Shown: positions 9,408 through 19,014 of the stretch, in pieces
Layout: each line of letters starts with the position of its first letter
How positions within the stretch are numbered: the first letter of the stretch is position 1
Origin: Pantoea sp. GD03673
GTDB lineage: Bacteria > Pseudomonadota > Gammaproteobacteria > Enterobacterales > Enterobacteriaceae
DNA length: 64,000 nt
Assembly (NCBI RefSeq): GCF_029844725.1
Contig: NZ_JAOCKJ010000001.1
Location: forward strand, 310,001-374,000
Reading direction: 5' to 3'
Notes under the pieces: generated by a model
The model's database searches: none
What the model was told of the DNA's origin: nothing
The model's input: only the letters and a program-made list of their open reading frames with translations
Program-made: the position numbers and the translations under genes

Positions 9408-9534
9408 TATCATCCTCGCTTTGTATTGACTTCCGGTGATCACAATATCTAAATGAATCATTCAGATGCTTCATTGATAGCACGATTCGGCACCATAACG
9501 AACCCCGCCCGTGGCTGACTAATAAGGAATAGTG

Positions 9535-10761
9535 ATGACAGACAAACTTGAGTCGCAACTCACCGAACGTTTTTTCCGTTACCTCGCCGTCAGCAGTCAG
9601 AGCGATGCAAAATCCACTACTCTGCCCAGCACAACAAGCCAGCACGCCATGGCGGAACTGCTGGCGGACGAACTTCGTGGGCTGGGCCTGGATGACGTGG
9701 TCATTGATAAGCATGCCACGGTAACGGCGGTGAAACGCGGCAACCGTCCAGACGCGCCGCGCATCGGGTTTATTACGCACATCGATACCGTTGATGTGGG
9801 TTTATCGCCCGATATTCACCCGCAGATCCTCACCTGGCAGGGCGAAGATCTCTGTCTGAATCCGGAGCAGGATATCTGGCTGCGCCGCGATGAACATCCG
9901 GAAATCGCGCCCTATCTGGGCCAGCAGGTCATCTTCAGCGACGGCACCAGCGTGCTTGGCGCGGACAACAAAGCGGCGGTTACCGTGGTGATGACGCTGA
10001 TGGCGAACCTTAAAGGTGACCACGGCGATATCGTGGTGGCCTTTGTACCGGACGAAGAGATTGGCCTGCGCGGTGCAAAAGCGCTGGATCTGGAAACGCG
10101 CTTCAACGTCAATTTTGCCTGGACCATCGACTGCTGCGAATTGGGCGAAGTGGTGTATGAAAACTTTAATGGTGCGGCGGCTGAAATTGAGTTTACCGGC
10201 GTACCGGCTCACCCGATGTCGGGCAAAGGCGTGCTGGTCAATCCGCTGCTGATGGCCCATGACTATATCAGCCTGTTTGATCGGCAGCAGACCCCGGAAC
10301 ATACCGAAGGCCGTGAGGGCTATATCTGGTTTAATGAGATTCAGGCTAACGCCAGCAAGGCAACGCTGAAGGTCTCAATCCGTGACTTTGACCTCGCCAG
10401 CTTCGCGGCCCGTAAGCAGCAGTTGCAACAGGCCGCGGAAGAGCTTGCAGCACGCTACCCGACCGGCAAGGTCAGCATCACCATCAGCGATATTTACAGC
10501 AACATCAGCAATGCACTGGGTGAAGATCGTCGGGCTATAGACCTGATCTTCAGCGCCTTCGCCGCGCTGGCGATCGAGCCGAAGGTCATTCCTATGCGTG
10601 GCGGCACGGACGGCGCGGCACTCTCAGCCAAAGGGCTGCTGACGCCGAACTTCTTTACCGGCGCGCATAACTTCCATTCCCGTTTTGAATTTCTGCCGGT
10701 TACGTCGTTTGTGAAGTCTTATCAGGTGGCGGAAAAACTGTGTTATCTGGCGGCGGGTTAA
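9535..10761 (+). CDS. pepT: Peptidase T (tripeptide aminopeptidase)
   Basis: Cytoplasmic zinc aminopeptidase of family M20B that removes the N-terminal residue from tripeptides. The 408 residues match the length of E. coli PepT. Metal-site motifs are visible: THIDTVD near residue 80, GADNKAA near 140 and PDEEIG near 173. The C-terminal RGGTDGAALSAKGL and TGAHNFHSRFEFLP are typical. The ATG at 9535 follows AAGGA by 6 bases; a GTG just before it is a less likely start. A bidirectional terminator follows. In enteric relatives pepT is induced anaerobically through FNR, but I found no convincing FNR box in the 127-base gap upstream. Confidence 0.95.
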   Translation: MTDKLESQLTERFFRYLAVSSQSDAKSTTLPSTTSQHAMAELLADELRGLGLDDVVIDKHATVTAVKRGNRPDAPRIGFITHIDTVDVGLSPDIHPQILTWQGEDLCLNPEQDIWLRRDEHPEIAPYLGQQVIFSDGTSVLGADNKAAVTVVMTLMANLKGDHGDIVVAFVPDEEIGLRGAKALDLETRFNVNFAWTIDCCELGEVVYENFNGAAAEIEFTGVPAHPMSGKGVLVNPLLMAHDYISLFDRQQTPEHTEGREGYIWFNEIQANASKATLKVSIRDFDLASFAARKQQLQQAAEELAARYPTGKVSITISDIYSNISNALGEDRRAIDLIFSAFAALAIEPKVIPMRGGTDGAALSAKGLLTPNFFTGAHNFHSRFEFLPVTSFVKSYQVAEKLCYLAAG

Positions 10762-10770
10762 GCGGAGAAA

Positions 10771-10791
10771 TCGGGCGCTGAACGCGCCCGA
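10771..10791. terminator. Bidirectional terminator between pepT and the amino-acid binding protein gene
   Basis: Perfect 8-bp stem TCGGGCGC / GCGCCCGA with the 5-base loop TGAAC, in a convergent gap of 36 bases. TTAACG follows on the plus side; the minus-strand side continues with TTCTCCGC, so tails are weak. Confidence 0.6.
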
Positions 10792-10797
10792 TTAACG

Positions 10798-11574
10798 TTA
10801 TGGCTTAGCACTCACATCAATACCCGGGAAATATTTTTCAGCCAGCTTTTTGATGGTGCCATCGCCCTGCACTTTGGCGATGGCACCATCCAGTGACTGC
10901 TTGAGCTGTACGTCATTTTTACGCAGTCCGTAGCCGATGCCTGAGCCCAGAATCGCATCATCTTCGACAGGTTTGCCGGCAAAGCCAAAGCCCTTGCCCT
11001 GTGGCTTATCAAGGAAGCCAGACTGCCCCGCAGCCGACATCACCAGAGTGCCATCAAGACGACCTGCGACCATGTCGTTATAGACCTGGTTCTGATCCTG
11101 ATACGAAGTTACTGTCACGCCCTGCGTTTCCCAGTGCTTCTTCGCATAGGTTTCCTGAATCGATCCCTGCAGCACACCGATATTTTTACCTTTCAGACTT
11201 TCAGCGGTCGGTGCCAGGTTTTCACCGTTTTTCGCCACTAACATGGTCGGAATCCGGTAGATCGGCTGCGTAAACGCGATGCTTCTGGCGCGCGCTTCGG
11301 TAATGTTCATCGCCGAGTTAATGGCGTCGAATTTTTTTGCCTGCAGTGCCGGGATGAGCGCATCAAAGCTGCTCTCGACCCAATGGCAGCTAAAATTGCC
11401 TGCCTTACAGATGGCATTGCCCAGTTCAATATCAAAGCCTTCCAGCTCCCCTTTGGCATTGCGGCTCTCAAAAGGCGGATACTGTGACTCTACGCCGTAA
11501 CGTAAATCCTGTGCCACGGCCTGTACCGTTGTCATCATGCCCAGAGCCAGAAAAAGCGCGTTCAGTTTTCTCAT
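10798..11574 (-). CDS. Periplasmic basic-amino-acid-binding protein (ArgT/HisJ/ArtJ type), orphan
   Basis: ABC-type family 3 solute-binding protein, 258 residues, with a cleavable signal peptide ending near AVAQ (residue 22). The start of the mature protein, DLRYGVESQYPPFESRNAKG, and the motif GFDIELGNAICK are diagnostic for polar and basic amino-acid binders such as LAO/HisJ and ArtJ. Later motifs AINSAMNITEARARSIAFTQ and GVLQGSIQETYAK also fit. No permease or ATPase gene is adjacent. It lies 64 bases downstream of, and on the same strand as, the aminotransferase gene, so they may be co-transcribed. Arginine, lysine, ornithine or histidine are all possible ligands. Confidence 0.85.
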   Translation of the reverse strand: MRKLNALFLALGMMTTVQAVAQDLRYGVESQYPPFESRNAKGELEGFDIELGNAICKAGNFSCHWVESSFDALIPALQAKKFDAINSAMNITEARARSIAFTQPIYRIPTMLVAKNGENLAPTAESLKGKNIGVLQGSIQETYAKKHWETQGVTVTSYQDQNQVYNDMVAGRLDGTLVMSAAGQSGFLDKPQGKGFGFAGKPVEDDAILGSGIGYGLRKNDVQLKQSLDGAIAKVQGDGTIKKLAEKYFPGIDVSAKP

Positions 11575-11638
11575 TATTCATTTACCCCGAAAAGTCCTGG
11601 TTACCTGTTCCCCGAACTGTCTCACGCGATGGCGCGAT

Positions 11639-12805
11639 TCAGTGGGAAAAGGCACATAGCGCAGCCGCGCCAGCCTCTAGTGTCGCCTCGTCTTTTGCAA
11701 AAGAGAGACGAATCAGTTTGTTGTCTGTGCCATCCATATAAAACGCCGACAGCGGTATGGTTGCCACACCGTGATCAACGATAAGACGTTTTACCATTTC
11801 ACTGTCAGGTTCGTCACTGAAATGTCCATAACTGGCGAGCATAAAGAACGAACCGGCACCCGGCAGCAGCCGGAACGGGGAGTTCTCCATCAGGGCGATC
11901 AGTCGATCGCGCTTCTGCTGATAGAAAGCGCCGAGCGACAGATAGTTCTCCGGGGTTTGCAGATAGTGCGCGAACCCTACCTGCATCGGCGTATCGGCGG
12001 CGTACATCATAAACTGATGCACTTTCACCAGCTCGGTCATCAGCTCTGCCGGTGCCAGACAGTAGCCTACCCGCCAGCCGGTAACGTGAAAGGTTTTACC
12101 AAATGAGGAGACGATGACGCTACGCGCCGCCAGTTCCGGATGCGTCGCCATCCCACAGTGCGGGCGATCATCGAACAGAATATGTTCATAAACCTCATCG
12201 GAGAGCACCACGATGCCGGTATTGCGGATCAGGGCTGCCAGCTTATTGAGATCGTCGGGGGTCAGCACCTGCGCGCTGGGGTTGTGCGGCGTATTGATAA
12301 TGATCATCCGGGTGCGCGGCGTGATGGCGGCCCGCAGCTGATCCCAGTCGATAGCAAACGACGGCACCTGCAGCTTCAGGCCAATGGGCGTACCGCCCTG
12401 CAGTCGCACCACCGGCGCATAGCTGTCGAATGCCGGTTCAAAGAAGATCACCTCATCGCCCTGATGAACCAGCGCGGTAATCGCCATATAAAGCCCCTGA
12501 CTGGCGCTGCCGGTAATCAGCACCTCGCTGGCGGCGTCATATTTCTGCCCATAAAGCGCCTCGGCTTTGCTGGCGAGGGCGTCGCGCAGGGCGGGCAGGC
12601 CCATCATGGCGGCATACTGATTATGCCCCGCCTGCATCGCACGACTGACTGACTCGATCAGCACTGGATCACAGGGGAAATTTGGCGCGCCCTGCGACAG
12701 GTTAATCGCCTGATGCTGCGCCGAAAGCTGGCCAATGACGCTAAAAATAGTGGTGCCGACGTCCGGCAATTTTGAGTGGATAGCGACAGGCGTTTTCAGG
12801 GACAT
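11639..12805 (-). CDS. Methionine aminotransferase (YbdL/MtnE type), PLP-dependent
   Basis: Class I/II aminotransferase of 388 residues, close in size to E. coli YbdL (386), which transaminates methionine. The PLP-binding lysine is K237 in SSFGKTFHVTGWRVGY. The substrate-carboxylate region NTPHNPSAQVL and LSDEVYEHI are visible, as is the N-terminal INLSQGAPNFPCD. The ATG at 12803-12805 has GGAG 6 bases upstream. It is divergent from a LysR gene with 125 bases between starts and followed on the same strand by the orphan basic-amino-acid-binding protein. A role in methionine salvage or in transamination of related amino acids is inferred from the family. Confidence 0.85.
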   Translation of the reverse strand: MSLKTPVAIHSKLPDVGTTIFSVIGQLSAQHQAINLSQGAPNFPCDPVLIESVSRAMQAGHNQYAAMMGLPALRDALASKAEALYGQKYDAASEVLITGSASQGLYMAITALVHQGDEVIFFEPAFDSYAPVVRLQGGTPIGLKLQVPSFAIDWDQLRAAITPRTRMIIINTPHNPSAQVLTPDDLNKLAALIRNTGIVVLSDEVYEHILFDDRPHCGMATHPELAARSVIVSSFGKTFHVTGWRVGYCLAPAELMTELVKVHQFMMYAADTPMQVGFAHYLQTPENYLSLGAFYQQKRDRLIALMENSPFRLLPGAGSFFMLASYGHFSDEPDSEMVKRLIVDHGVATIPLSAFYMDGTDNKLIRLSFAKDEATLEAGAAALCAFSH

Positions 12806-12930
12806 ATTTTCTCCGTCAGGTGCATAACCGGTCAGATGGGATAAGACATTATTCAACGGGCTGCGACTTGAGTCGGCAAGCGAAATGTCGTCATAATAGC
12901 CATGACAAAAACGCATAGCTGAGGTTCACC

Positions 12931-13812
12931 GTGTCACGCGCATCGCTGCCGCTCAATGCCATTCACGCCTTTCTGGTGACGGCCCGTTATCTCAATCTGA
13001 CCCATGCTGCCCGCGAGCTGTGCCTGACGCAGGGTGCTGTCAGCCGTAAAATTGCTGCGCTGGAGCAGTGGCTGGGCGTGACGCTGTTTGACCGCCACGC
13101 GCGCGGCCTGCGGCTGACCCCGCAGGGTGCCGCCCTGCTGCCCGAACTCAGCCAGGGGTTTGCGCTGATGGTTCAGGCCAGCGAGAAGGTCCGTCGCAGT
13201 CAGCTCAGCCTTCGCCTGAAAGCGCCGACCTGTGCAATGCGCTGGCTGGTGCCAAGGCTGATGGCGCTGGAGCTTCACCGCCCTGAACTGCATGTCGCCC
13301 TGACGACCACCCTGGATCACGCGGTGCAGCTTGAGAATTTTGATGCGGCGATTGTCTATGGCAAACCGCATCCGGACGGGATCGCCCTCTTCAGCGAGTC
13401 GCTGACGCCCGTGATGGCGGCTGATCAGCCCTGCCCGGATACGCCGGCGGCGCTGGCCGCAATGACCTTTTTGCATCCCACGGCAGATACGCGTGACTGG
13501 CAGTGCTGGTTACAGGCGCAGCAGGTGACGCTCAGCATGAAGCGAAACCAGCATTTTTCCACCATGGATTTAGCGATAAGTGCAGCGATTCAGGGATTCG
13601 GGGTGGCGATTGCCGACAGCAATCTGGTGGAGAGTGATATCGCCAGCGGCAGGCTGATTAAGCCGTTCGCTGGCGAGGTCAAAACCGGAGCCGTTTACAG
13701 TTTACTGCAACGGCCCACGCAGGAGGCGTCACCGTTGCTGGCAGAACTGGTGACGTGGCTCTGCCGGGATCAGAACGTTACCCAGTCGCCATTATCAGCA
13801 GGTTTAGCCTGA
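12931..13812 (+). CDS. LysR-family regulator, GcvA-like
   Basis: A 293-residue LysR regulator starting with GTG ([20 protein letters not shown]). The helix-turn-helix spans residues 22-45 ([20 protein letters not shown]), followed by the linker and a GcvA-like effector domain. GAGG lies 8 bases before the start. It is divergent from the methionine aminotransferase gene and is a good candidate for its regulator. Its last 43 bases overlap, tail to tail, the end of the chemoreceptor gene on the other strand, so the C-terminal residues [13 protein letters not shown] are encoded opposite the receptor tail. Confidence 0.88.
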   Translation: MSRASLPLNAIHAFLVTARYLNLTHAARELCLTQGAVSRKIAALEQWLGVTLFDRHARGLRLTPQGAALLPELSQGFALMVQASEKVRRSQLSLRLKAPTCAMRWLVPRLMALELHRPELHVALTTTLDHAVQLENFDAAIVYGKPHPDGIALFSESLTPVMAADQPCPDTPAALAAMTFLHPTADTRDWQCWLQAQQVTLSMKRNQHFSTMDLAISAAIQGFGVAIADSNLVESDIASGRLIKPFAGEVKTGAVYSLLQRPTQEASPLLAELVTWLCRDQNVTQSPLSAGLA

Positions 13813-15434
13813 GGCGTACTCAGCACGGGGGCTTTTGGCGCAGCAGGTTTATTGCTGACAGCAGGCGCGGTCTGGCGGTTGCCGGAGAGGCGGAACTTCG
13901 ATACTGAGGCCTGCAGTGCTTCCGTCTGCAGTGCCAGCGCGCTCGCGGCGGCAGAGACCTCCTCAACCAGTGAGGCGTTCTGCTGCGTCACGCTGTCCAT
14001 TTCGGTGACCGCAGTGCCCACCTGCGAAATGCCCTTGCTTTGCTCTTCCGACGCAGAGGCGATCTGTTTCATAATCGCATCCACATCCTGCACCGATTTC
14101 AGGATGTTATTCATCGTGCCACCGGTCGTGCTGACCAGCTCGGCACCTTTACCGACACGCTGTACCGAATCTTCAATCAGCGTCGCGATTTCTTTGGCGG
14201 CGTTGGCGCTACGCTGTGCCAGGTTACGCACTTCAGACGCCACGACCGCAAAACCACGGCCCTGTTCACCCGCACGTGCTGCTTCAACAGCAGCGTTCAA
14301 TGCCAGAATGTTGGTCTGGAAGGCGATGCCGTTAATCACGTTGGTAATTTCAGCGATCTTCTTCGAGCTGCCGGAGATGCCATCCATGGTGCTGACCACT
14401 TCACTGACCAGCTGACCGCCACGTTGCGCCGTGGTGGTGGCCGTTTCTGCCAGCAGGCTGGCCTGACGGGCATTGTCGGCGTTGAATTTCACCGTGGCCG
14501 TCAACTGCTCCATGCTGGCCGCAGTCTGCTCCAGCGCAGCGGCCTGCTCTTCGGTACGTGAAGAGAGGTCATTGTTACCGGCAGAAATCTCTGCTGCACC
14601 CCGCGAGATGTTTTCGGTACCACTGCGAATAGCGCTGACCGCTTCACGCAGACTGTCCTGCATGGCGCTCAGCAGCGGCACCAGTTTACCGACACAGTTG
14701 CGGCCGAAATCGGAAACGGGCTGGCTGAGATCGCCCGTCGCGATCACCGCGAAGTGGGTTCGAATGCTTTCCAGCGGACGCACCAGCATCGCCACCAGAT
14801 AGCGGTCGGTAAACAGCAGAATAAGCAGGCCGATAATCACCGTGATGGTAATAATCGTTTTGGTCATCGCGGTGAGATGGTCAACTTCAATACGCGTTGT
14901 ATCCAGCTTTTCGGCTGCGCCCTGGTTAAATTTCTCTGCGCTGACGCCAAAAGCCCGGCTGAGAGGCGGTGTGACGTTATTTGCTTGCTGGCGATAGGCA
15001 TCAGGTGACGCCTGACGGGCCAGTTGAAGTTGTGGCGTGACGCCTTCGTCCAGCAGCTTTTGCCAGCTCTGAATCACGCCATCCACCACGTCCGGGTTCA
15101 TCGGACCGGGTGCCAGCTGTTTGAAACGCGCCAGTTGCTGAGTCATGCTGTCCAGCGCCTGCTGCACAGGGGCATAAGCCTCATCGGTCAGGGGTTTTCC
15201 TGCGGCTTTGCTTTCCATCACACGGGACAGCCGCGTGACAACACGAAAATATTGATCGTTACCTTTGCTCAGCACCGTCATTTGCTCAACCAGATGACGG
15301 TCAACATCGTTGCCTTCGCTGAGCGCGCCAAGAGAGTGGATGCTGTACAGCCCGACGCCACTCCACAGTAAACAAAACAGGCCCAGAATAGAGAGCATCA
15401 CTGCGCGAATGGTAAAATTTTTGAGCATTCCCAT
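13770..15434 (-). CDS. Methyl-accepting chemotaxis protein with C-terminal pentapeptide tether
   Basis: A 554-residue transmembrane chemoreceptor. Membrane helix 1 is at about residues 10-32; the periplasmic helical-bundle sensor follows; helix 2 is near 190-210 ([16 protein letters not shown]); then a HAMP domain (near 210-265) and the signalling domain. The hairpin tip is the invariant [20 protein letters not shown] with NLAQRS following. The protein ends in DWVTF, which fits the xWxxF pentapeptide that recruits CheR and CheB, after a flexible Ala/Pro linker. This makes it a Tsr/Tar-type receptor; the ligand is unknown. Its 3' end overlaps the convergent LysR gene by 43 bases. Confidence 0.92.
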   Translation of the reverse strand: MGMLKNFTIRAVMLSILGLFCLLWSGVGLYSIHSLGALSEGNDVDRHLVEQMTVLSKGNDQYFRVVTRLSRVMESKAAGKPLTDEAYAPVQQALDSMTQQLARFKQLAPGPMNPDVVDGVIQSWQKLLDEGVTPQLQLARQASPDAYRQQANNVTPPLSRAFGVSAEKFNQGAAEKLDTTRIEVDHLTAMTKTIITITVIIGLLILLFTDRYLVAMLVRPLESIRTHFAVIATGDLSQPVSDFGRNCVGKLVPLLSAMQDSLREAVSAIRSGTENISRGAAEISAGNNDLSSRTEEQAAALEQTAASMEQLTATVKFNADNARQASLLAETATTTAQRGGQLVSEVVSTMDGISGSSKKIAEITNVINGIAFQTNILALNAAVEAARAGEQGRGFAVVASEVRNLAQRSANAAKEIATLIEDSVQRVGKGAELVSTTGGTMNNILKSVQDVDAIMKQIASASEEQSKGISQVGTAVTEMDSVTQQNASLVEEVSAAASALALQTEALQASVSKFRLSGNRQTAPAVSNKPAAPKAPVLSTPQAKPADNGDWVTF

Positions 15435-15651
15435 ACCAAAATCCTATACACGTTGACCCGTAAGCGTCGGGCATAGGAGATTTATCGGCATGGGATAGTG
15501 AAAATGTAACTGTTTTGTTACCTGATTTTTTACAGCGTCATTCTGGGTGCATTTCGCTAAAGCGCAATATTTTCAGTGAGTTAGTCTTCAGCTGCCAGAA
15601 AAATTCCATTCAGGCAATTTAATGGTTAGCAGATTAACTATCACTTGCGAC

Positions 15652-17172
15652 TCAAAGCCTGACCATCCGCGTCATTAATAGCCGGAAGAGTCGCATGCGG
15701 GCGCGCATAAAGTTTCGCTTCAGAACCAGCCCGCTCTGACGCCCCTCACCTAGTGACATTGTCACGTCATTACCGGAGTGCCACGCTGGCCAGACGGGCT
15801 CGCCTTCAAGCTGATGCTTATATTCTGTGGCATCGCGGGCAAAGGTAAACCAGTAGTCGCTGACACGCGCGGCAAAGGTCCGATCGGCTTCACTGAAGGG
15901 CCGCGCTTCATCAGGGTCCGGCATCTGACTTAGGGTATTCAGAACATAAGGCACTTCGTTTCCGTGCCAGGTACCGTGGGGATAGAGATCGCGAGCATGC
16001 TCCGAAACATAATCGAACCAGTAGCGCCAGCCCGGCATGCCGGTATTGTGCTGCGCCCGCATGACCAGCCACGGCACCAGGCTGAAGGCCATATCACGCG
16101 CCACGGCACGACCCAGCAGCCTATCGTCATGGATGTCATACATCCATTTCAGCGTCCGGTAAGTGAGACGATTTTTAGCGCGCCACTGCTGCAACACTGC
16201 GGTGGCATCCACGCCAAAATATTCCAGTACGCTGGCCTCATCGCTGTTACTGCCCGCCATCAGCGGCAGACGGTGCTGTTTTGCTGCCATAAAGGTTTTC
16301 AGCATCGGTTCAGGCAGGACAGCATCACCGGCAATCGGAACTGGCGGGATCGCCAGCGCCCCTTCCAGCGGCCAGAAGGCATCGGCAGGCAGTGCCCGCA
16401 GATCTTCCGCGCTGGCATCAGGCGGCAACCCGAAATGGCGGGCCACGGCGACTCCCTGCTGACGCGCTTTTTTCAGCGGCGTATCCGGCAGGCTGTAGGC
16501 GCTTTGCACGATCCCTTTATGGAAGAGTCCTTCAGCCAGCGGCGAACAGCAGAGTGACAGTACACTGCGCGCGCCAGAGGATTCACCGAAAAGGGTCACA
16601 TTGCGACGGTCTCCGCCAAATGCCGGAATGTTGCGCTGTACCCACTGCAGGGCGGCAATCTGATCGAGCAGGCCAAAATTGTTTACCGTGCTGGCAACAG
16701 GATACTCAGCATCCAGGGCGGGATGAGAAAAGAAACCGAGGTGACCCAGACGGTAGTTGAGCGTGACTACGACCGCGCCGCGTGAAGCCAGCGGCTTGCC
16801 GTTATAGGGTGCCAGCCCGCCAGCGCCTATGGTGAAGCCTCCTCCGTGCAGCCACACCATCACCGGCAGCGGTTTTGACGGTGCGACATCGGGTGTCCAG
16901 ACGTTCAGGTAGAGGCAATCTTCACTGAACTCACCGGGATCGCCGCCACCCACGGCCTGGCAGTAAGTGCGATTCTGCCAGCCGGACGCCCCAAAAGCGG
17001 TGGCATCACGTACCTCCTGCCAGGGTGTGACCGGCTGCGGCGGACGCCAGCGCAGTGCGCCAACCGGAGCCGCCGCATAAGGTATGCCTTTGAATACGAA
17101 AAGGTCATCGTCCATGCATCCACGCAACTCCCCCTCGGCCGTCATGATCCTCAGACCTGTTTCGTTTTTCAT
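15652..17172 (-). CDS. Carboxylesterase type B (PnbA-like)
   Basis: Alpha/beta-hydrolase of the carboxylesterase/lipase B family, 506 residues. The nucleophile S198 is in FGESSGARS, the usual GESAGA elbow with Ser in place of Ala. The oxyanion hole is HGGGF at 109-113, and the N-terminal FKGIPYAAAPVGALRW and SEDCLYLNVWTP are family hallmarks. I chose the ATG at 17170-17172, with GGGA 8 bases upstream; an in-frame ATG ten codons earlier is possible. There is no signal peptide with this start, so it is cytoplasmic. It stands alone, with 217 bases before the chemoreceptor gene. It could act on aromatic esters, but no substrate can be named. Confidence 0.85.
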   Translation of the reverse strand: MKNETGLRIMTAEGELRGCMDDDLFVFKGIPYAAAPVGALRWRPPQPVTPWQEVRDATAFGASGWQNRTYCQAVGGGDPGEFSEDCLYLNVWTPDVAPSKPLPVMVWLHGGGFTIGAGGLAPYNGKPLASRGAVVVTLNYRLGHLGFFSHPALDAEYPVASTVNNFGLLDQIAALQWVQRNIPAFGGDRRNVTLFGESSGARSVLSLCCSPLAEGLFHKGIVQSAYSLPDTPLKKARQQGVAVARHFGLPPDASAEDLRALPADAFWPLEGALAIPPVPIAGDAVLPEPMLKTFMAAKQHRLPLMAGSNSDEASVLEYFGVDATAVLQQWRAKNRLTYRTLKWMYDIHDDRLLGRAVARDMAFSLVPWLVMRAQHNTGMPGWRYWFDYVSEHARDLYPHGTWHGNEVPYVLNTLSQMPDPDEARPFSEADRTFAARVSDYWFTFARDATEYKHQLEGEPVWPAWHSGNDVTMSLGEGRQSGLVLKRNFMRARMRLFRLLMTRMVRL

Positions 17173-17603
17173 TCCTGTTTCCCTGTTCAGACGTTCCTCC
17201 ATTATTTGCAGGCCCACCACTATTGTCCAGGTACAGAGGGGATTTGCAGAATATGCCGAAGAGCCAGAGGCAGGCATGAATCTGCGCATCAACAGGTTCA
17301 GCGCGTCAGTTGTAGCCAGGGTTAAACATTGTTTATCTTTTTGCCCGCGATAAATGCCGTGCCAGTTCGCCGCTGAGCGTTATCCAGCCGCGAACCGGGG
17401 CCGTTCCGCGAGCGTGAAGCAGTCAGATTATTAACGAATTAAGATACTCACACCGCGAAACCTGCGCTGGCAGGTAAAGCGTCCTTTTTCTGTTCAGAGG
17501 TAAGACTATTCTTCCTTATTGCGCCGCTTCAGGACCATGAGCGCTGGCTAAACCGACACAATAAAAGGGTTGCGGGCAACAGAGGTGTTGCCCGGAGAGT
17601 GAA
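17173..17603. other. Intergenic region of 431 bp
   Basis: Gap between two leftward genes (carboxylesterase and YdcJ-type dioxygenase). It contains the terminator of the latter at 17573-17594. AT-rich sequence at 17425-17455 could hold the esterase promoter. No supported coding frame was found. Confidence 0.4.
17573..17594 (-). terminator. Terminator of the YdcJ/HglS-type gene
   Basis: Perfect 8-bp stem CGGGCAAC / GTTGCCCG with a 6-base loop, 9 bases after the gene stop. On the minus strand a T-rich stretch (CCCTTTTATT) follows a few bases later. Confidence 0.65.
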
Positions 17604-18947
17604 TCAGGCCGTCCGTATTCCGCACTGCGCCAGCGAGCGCTGCTGTCGTTCTTCGTACAATGCCATCTCATCCAGGACTGCAGACCCCAGCGCCGCTTCA
17701 AATGCCTGCTGGCTCGCCTGTCCCGCCGAACGGACCTGCGCCCGATCGCCAAGGTTGGATTGAAAAATCCCCGCTGCGCTGACAGGCAGAAAATCTTCAT
17801 AGACAATCGGGTCTGCCAGCACACGCCCCTCCCGGATCAGATCCTCCAGCGATTCATCCTGATCCGGCGGCGTCATGACGCCCTTTTCACTCAGGCGATA
17901 GTGGAACCAGGCCAGCCCCTGCAGACGCAGTGTGGTCTCATCGTCGGGGAAGTCCCGGAAAATGGCCGCCAGCTGTTGCTGGTGCTGCTGATTGTCCTGC
18001 CCGCTGCCCGCTTCACTGAGCAGCCGATCGTAGAGTGCGCGCCCTGCAGGCGTCAGCGCCGCGCCGCGCTGCTCAATTTCACCGAAGCGCGCCGTGTGGG
18101 TTCCCTGATGACCATCCTTAAAGATAATCGGCTCTTCAAGTGCTTTGAAGCTGGTCTGACGCAGCAGGATCGGCACCTGACGACGCGGTGGTCCCTCAAT
18201 CAGGGTTTTCGGATCGATGCCCCGCGACGGCATCAGTTGCTGGACGCGGTCGATGTCGAGTGTGCGCGGGGTCAGGTGGTTGATATGGCAGCCGGGAAAG
18301 CAGACGACATCGGCGATCAGCCTGTGCTGCTGGTTCAGCGCCTGATAGGTCTGACTGTCCACGCTGCTGTGAGCATGCCAGCGGAAGGTTTCCAGTGCTT
18401 CGGTAACAAACTCGGTGGCCTGATCGTCGGTTAATCCGCCCTGCTGCTGATGCAGCTGCAACAGCGCCCGGCAACGGGCGGTGAAAATGTTGCGCGCAGC
18501 CAGAATCTCCATGGCTTTCTGACGCAGCGCGTCATCGTCGATCAGTTCAGGGCGTAACAGCGAGGTAAAGACCCGGAAGGGATTGCGCCGCAGCGCCGCA
18601 TCGGTGACCGGCCGGAACGCCGTGGAGTGAACCGGCACACCCGCCTGAGAGAGATCGTAATAGCCCACCGGGTACATTCCCATCACCGCAAACAGCTGCC
18701 GCAGTGTGGCTAATTCCTCTGCCGTGCCTACGCGAATTGCGCCGTGACGTTCAAGGCTGAGTCGGCCAATTTCATCCGCAGCGGTGAGACGATCCTTCAG
18801 CGCGATATCGGCTTCCAGAGTGCGATCGTTTACGGTGGCGACCAACTGCATCAGCGTGCCATATTGCGGCACCTCCTGCTGATACATCGCTGACATTGCC
18901 TGAGAGAAACGGGTGCGGATGAGATCCGCACTGAGAAACTTGTCCAT
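17604..18947 (-). CDS. ydcJ: 2-oxoadipate dioxygenase/decarboxylase (HglS, YdcJ; DUF1338)
   Basis: Fe(II)-dependent enzyme of the DUF1338 family, which converts 2-oxoadipate with O2 to D-2-hydroxyglutarate and CO2 in lysine breakdown. With the ATG at 18945-18947 it has 447 residues, the length I recall for E. coli YdcJ. An AGGTGG site lies 5 bases before this ATG; a GTG three codons upstream is less likely. Metal-ligand candidates are H68 (ERHGAIR), H224 in CHINHLTPR and the glutamate of FGEIEQRG (288-295), matching the H/H/E triad of P. putida HglS. The arginine after H68 fits the substrate-binding residue. No other lysine-degradation gene is adjacent. Function is by homology. Confidence 0.88.
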   Translation of the reverse strand: MDKFLSADLIRTRFSQAMSAMYQQEVPQYGTLMQLVATVNDRTLEADIALKDRLTAADEIGRLSLERHGAIRVGTAEELATLRQLFAVMGMYPVGYYDLSQAGVPVHSTAFRPVTDAALRRNPFRVFTSLLRPELIDDDALRQKAMEILAARNIFTARCRALLQLHQQQGGLTDDQATEFVTEALETFRWHAHSSVDSQTYQALNQQHRLIADVVCFPGCHINHLTPRTLDIDRVQQLMPSRGIDPKTLIEGPPRRQVPILLRQTSFKALEEPIIFKDGHQGTHTARFGEIEQRGAALTPAGRALYDRLLSEAGSGQDNQQHQQQLAAIFRDFPDDETTLRLQGLAWFHYRLSEKGVMTPPDQDESLEDLIREGRVLADPIVYEDFLPVSAAGIFQSNLGDRAQVRSAGQASQQAFEAALGSAVLDEMALYEERQQRSLAQCGIRTA

Positions 18948-19014
18948 CTTATCCACCTGACACCATGAGCGTTGCTGCTAATGTAATGCAACGCGCTGGC
19001 CTCAGCGGAAAAAA

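Noticed and set aside
9408..9534. FNR box upstream of pepT
   Set aside because: Only half-site-like sequences (TTGAC, TTGAT) without correct spacing to a second half were found.
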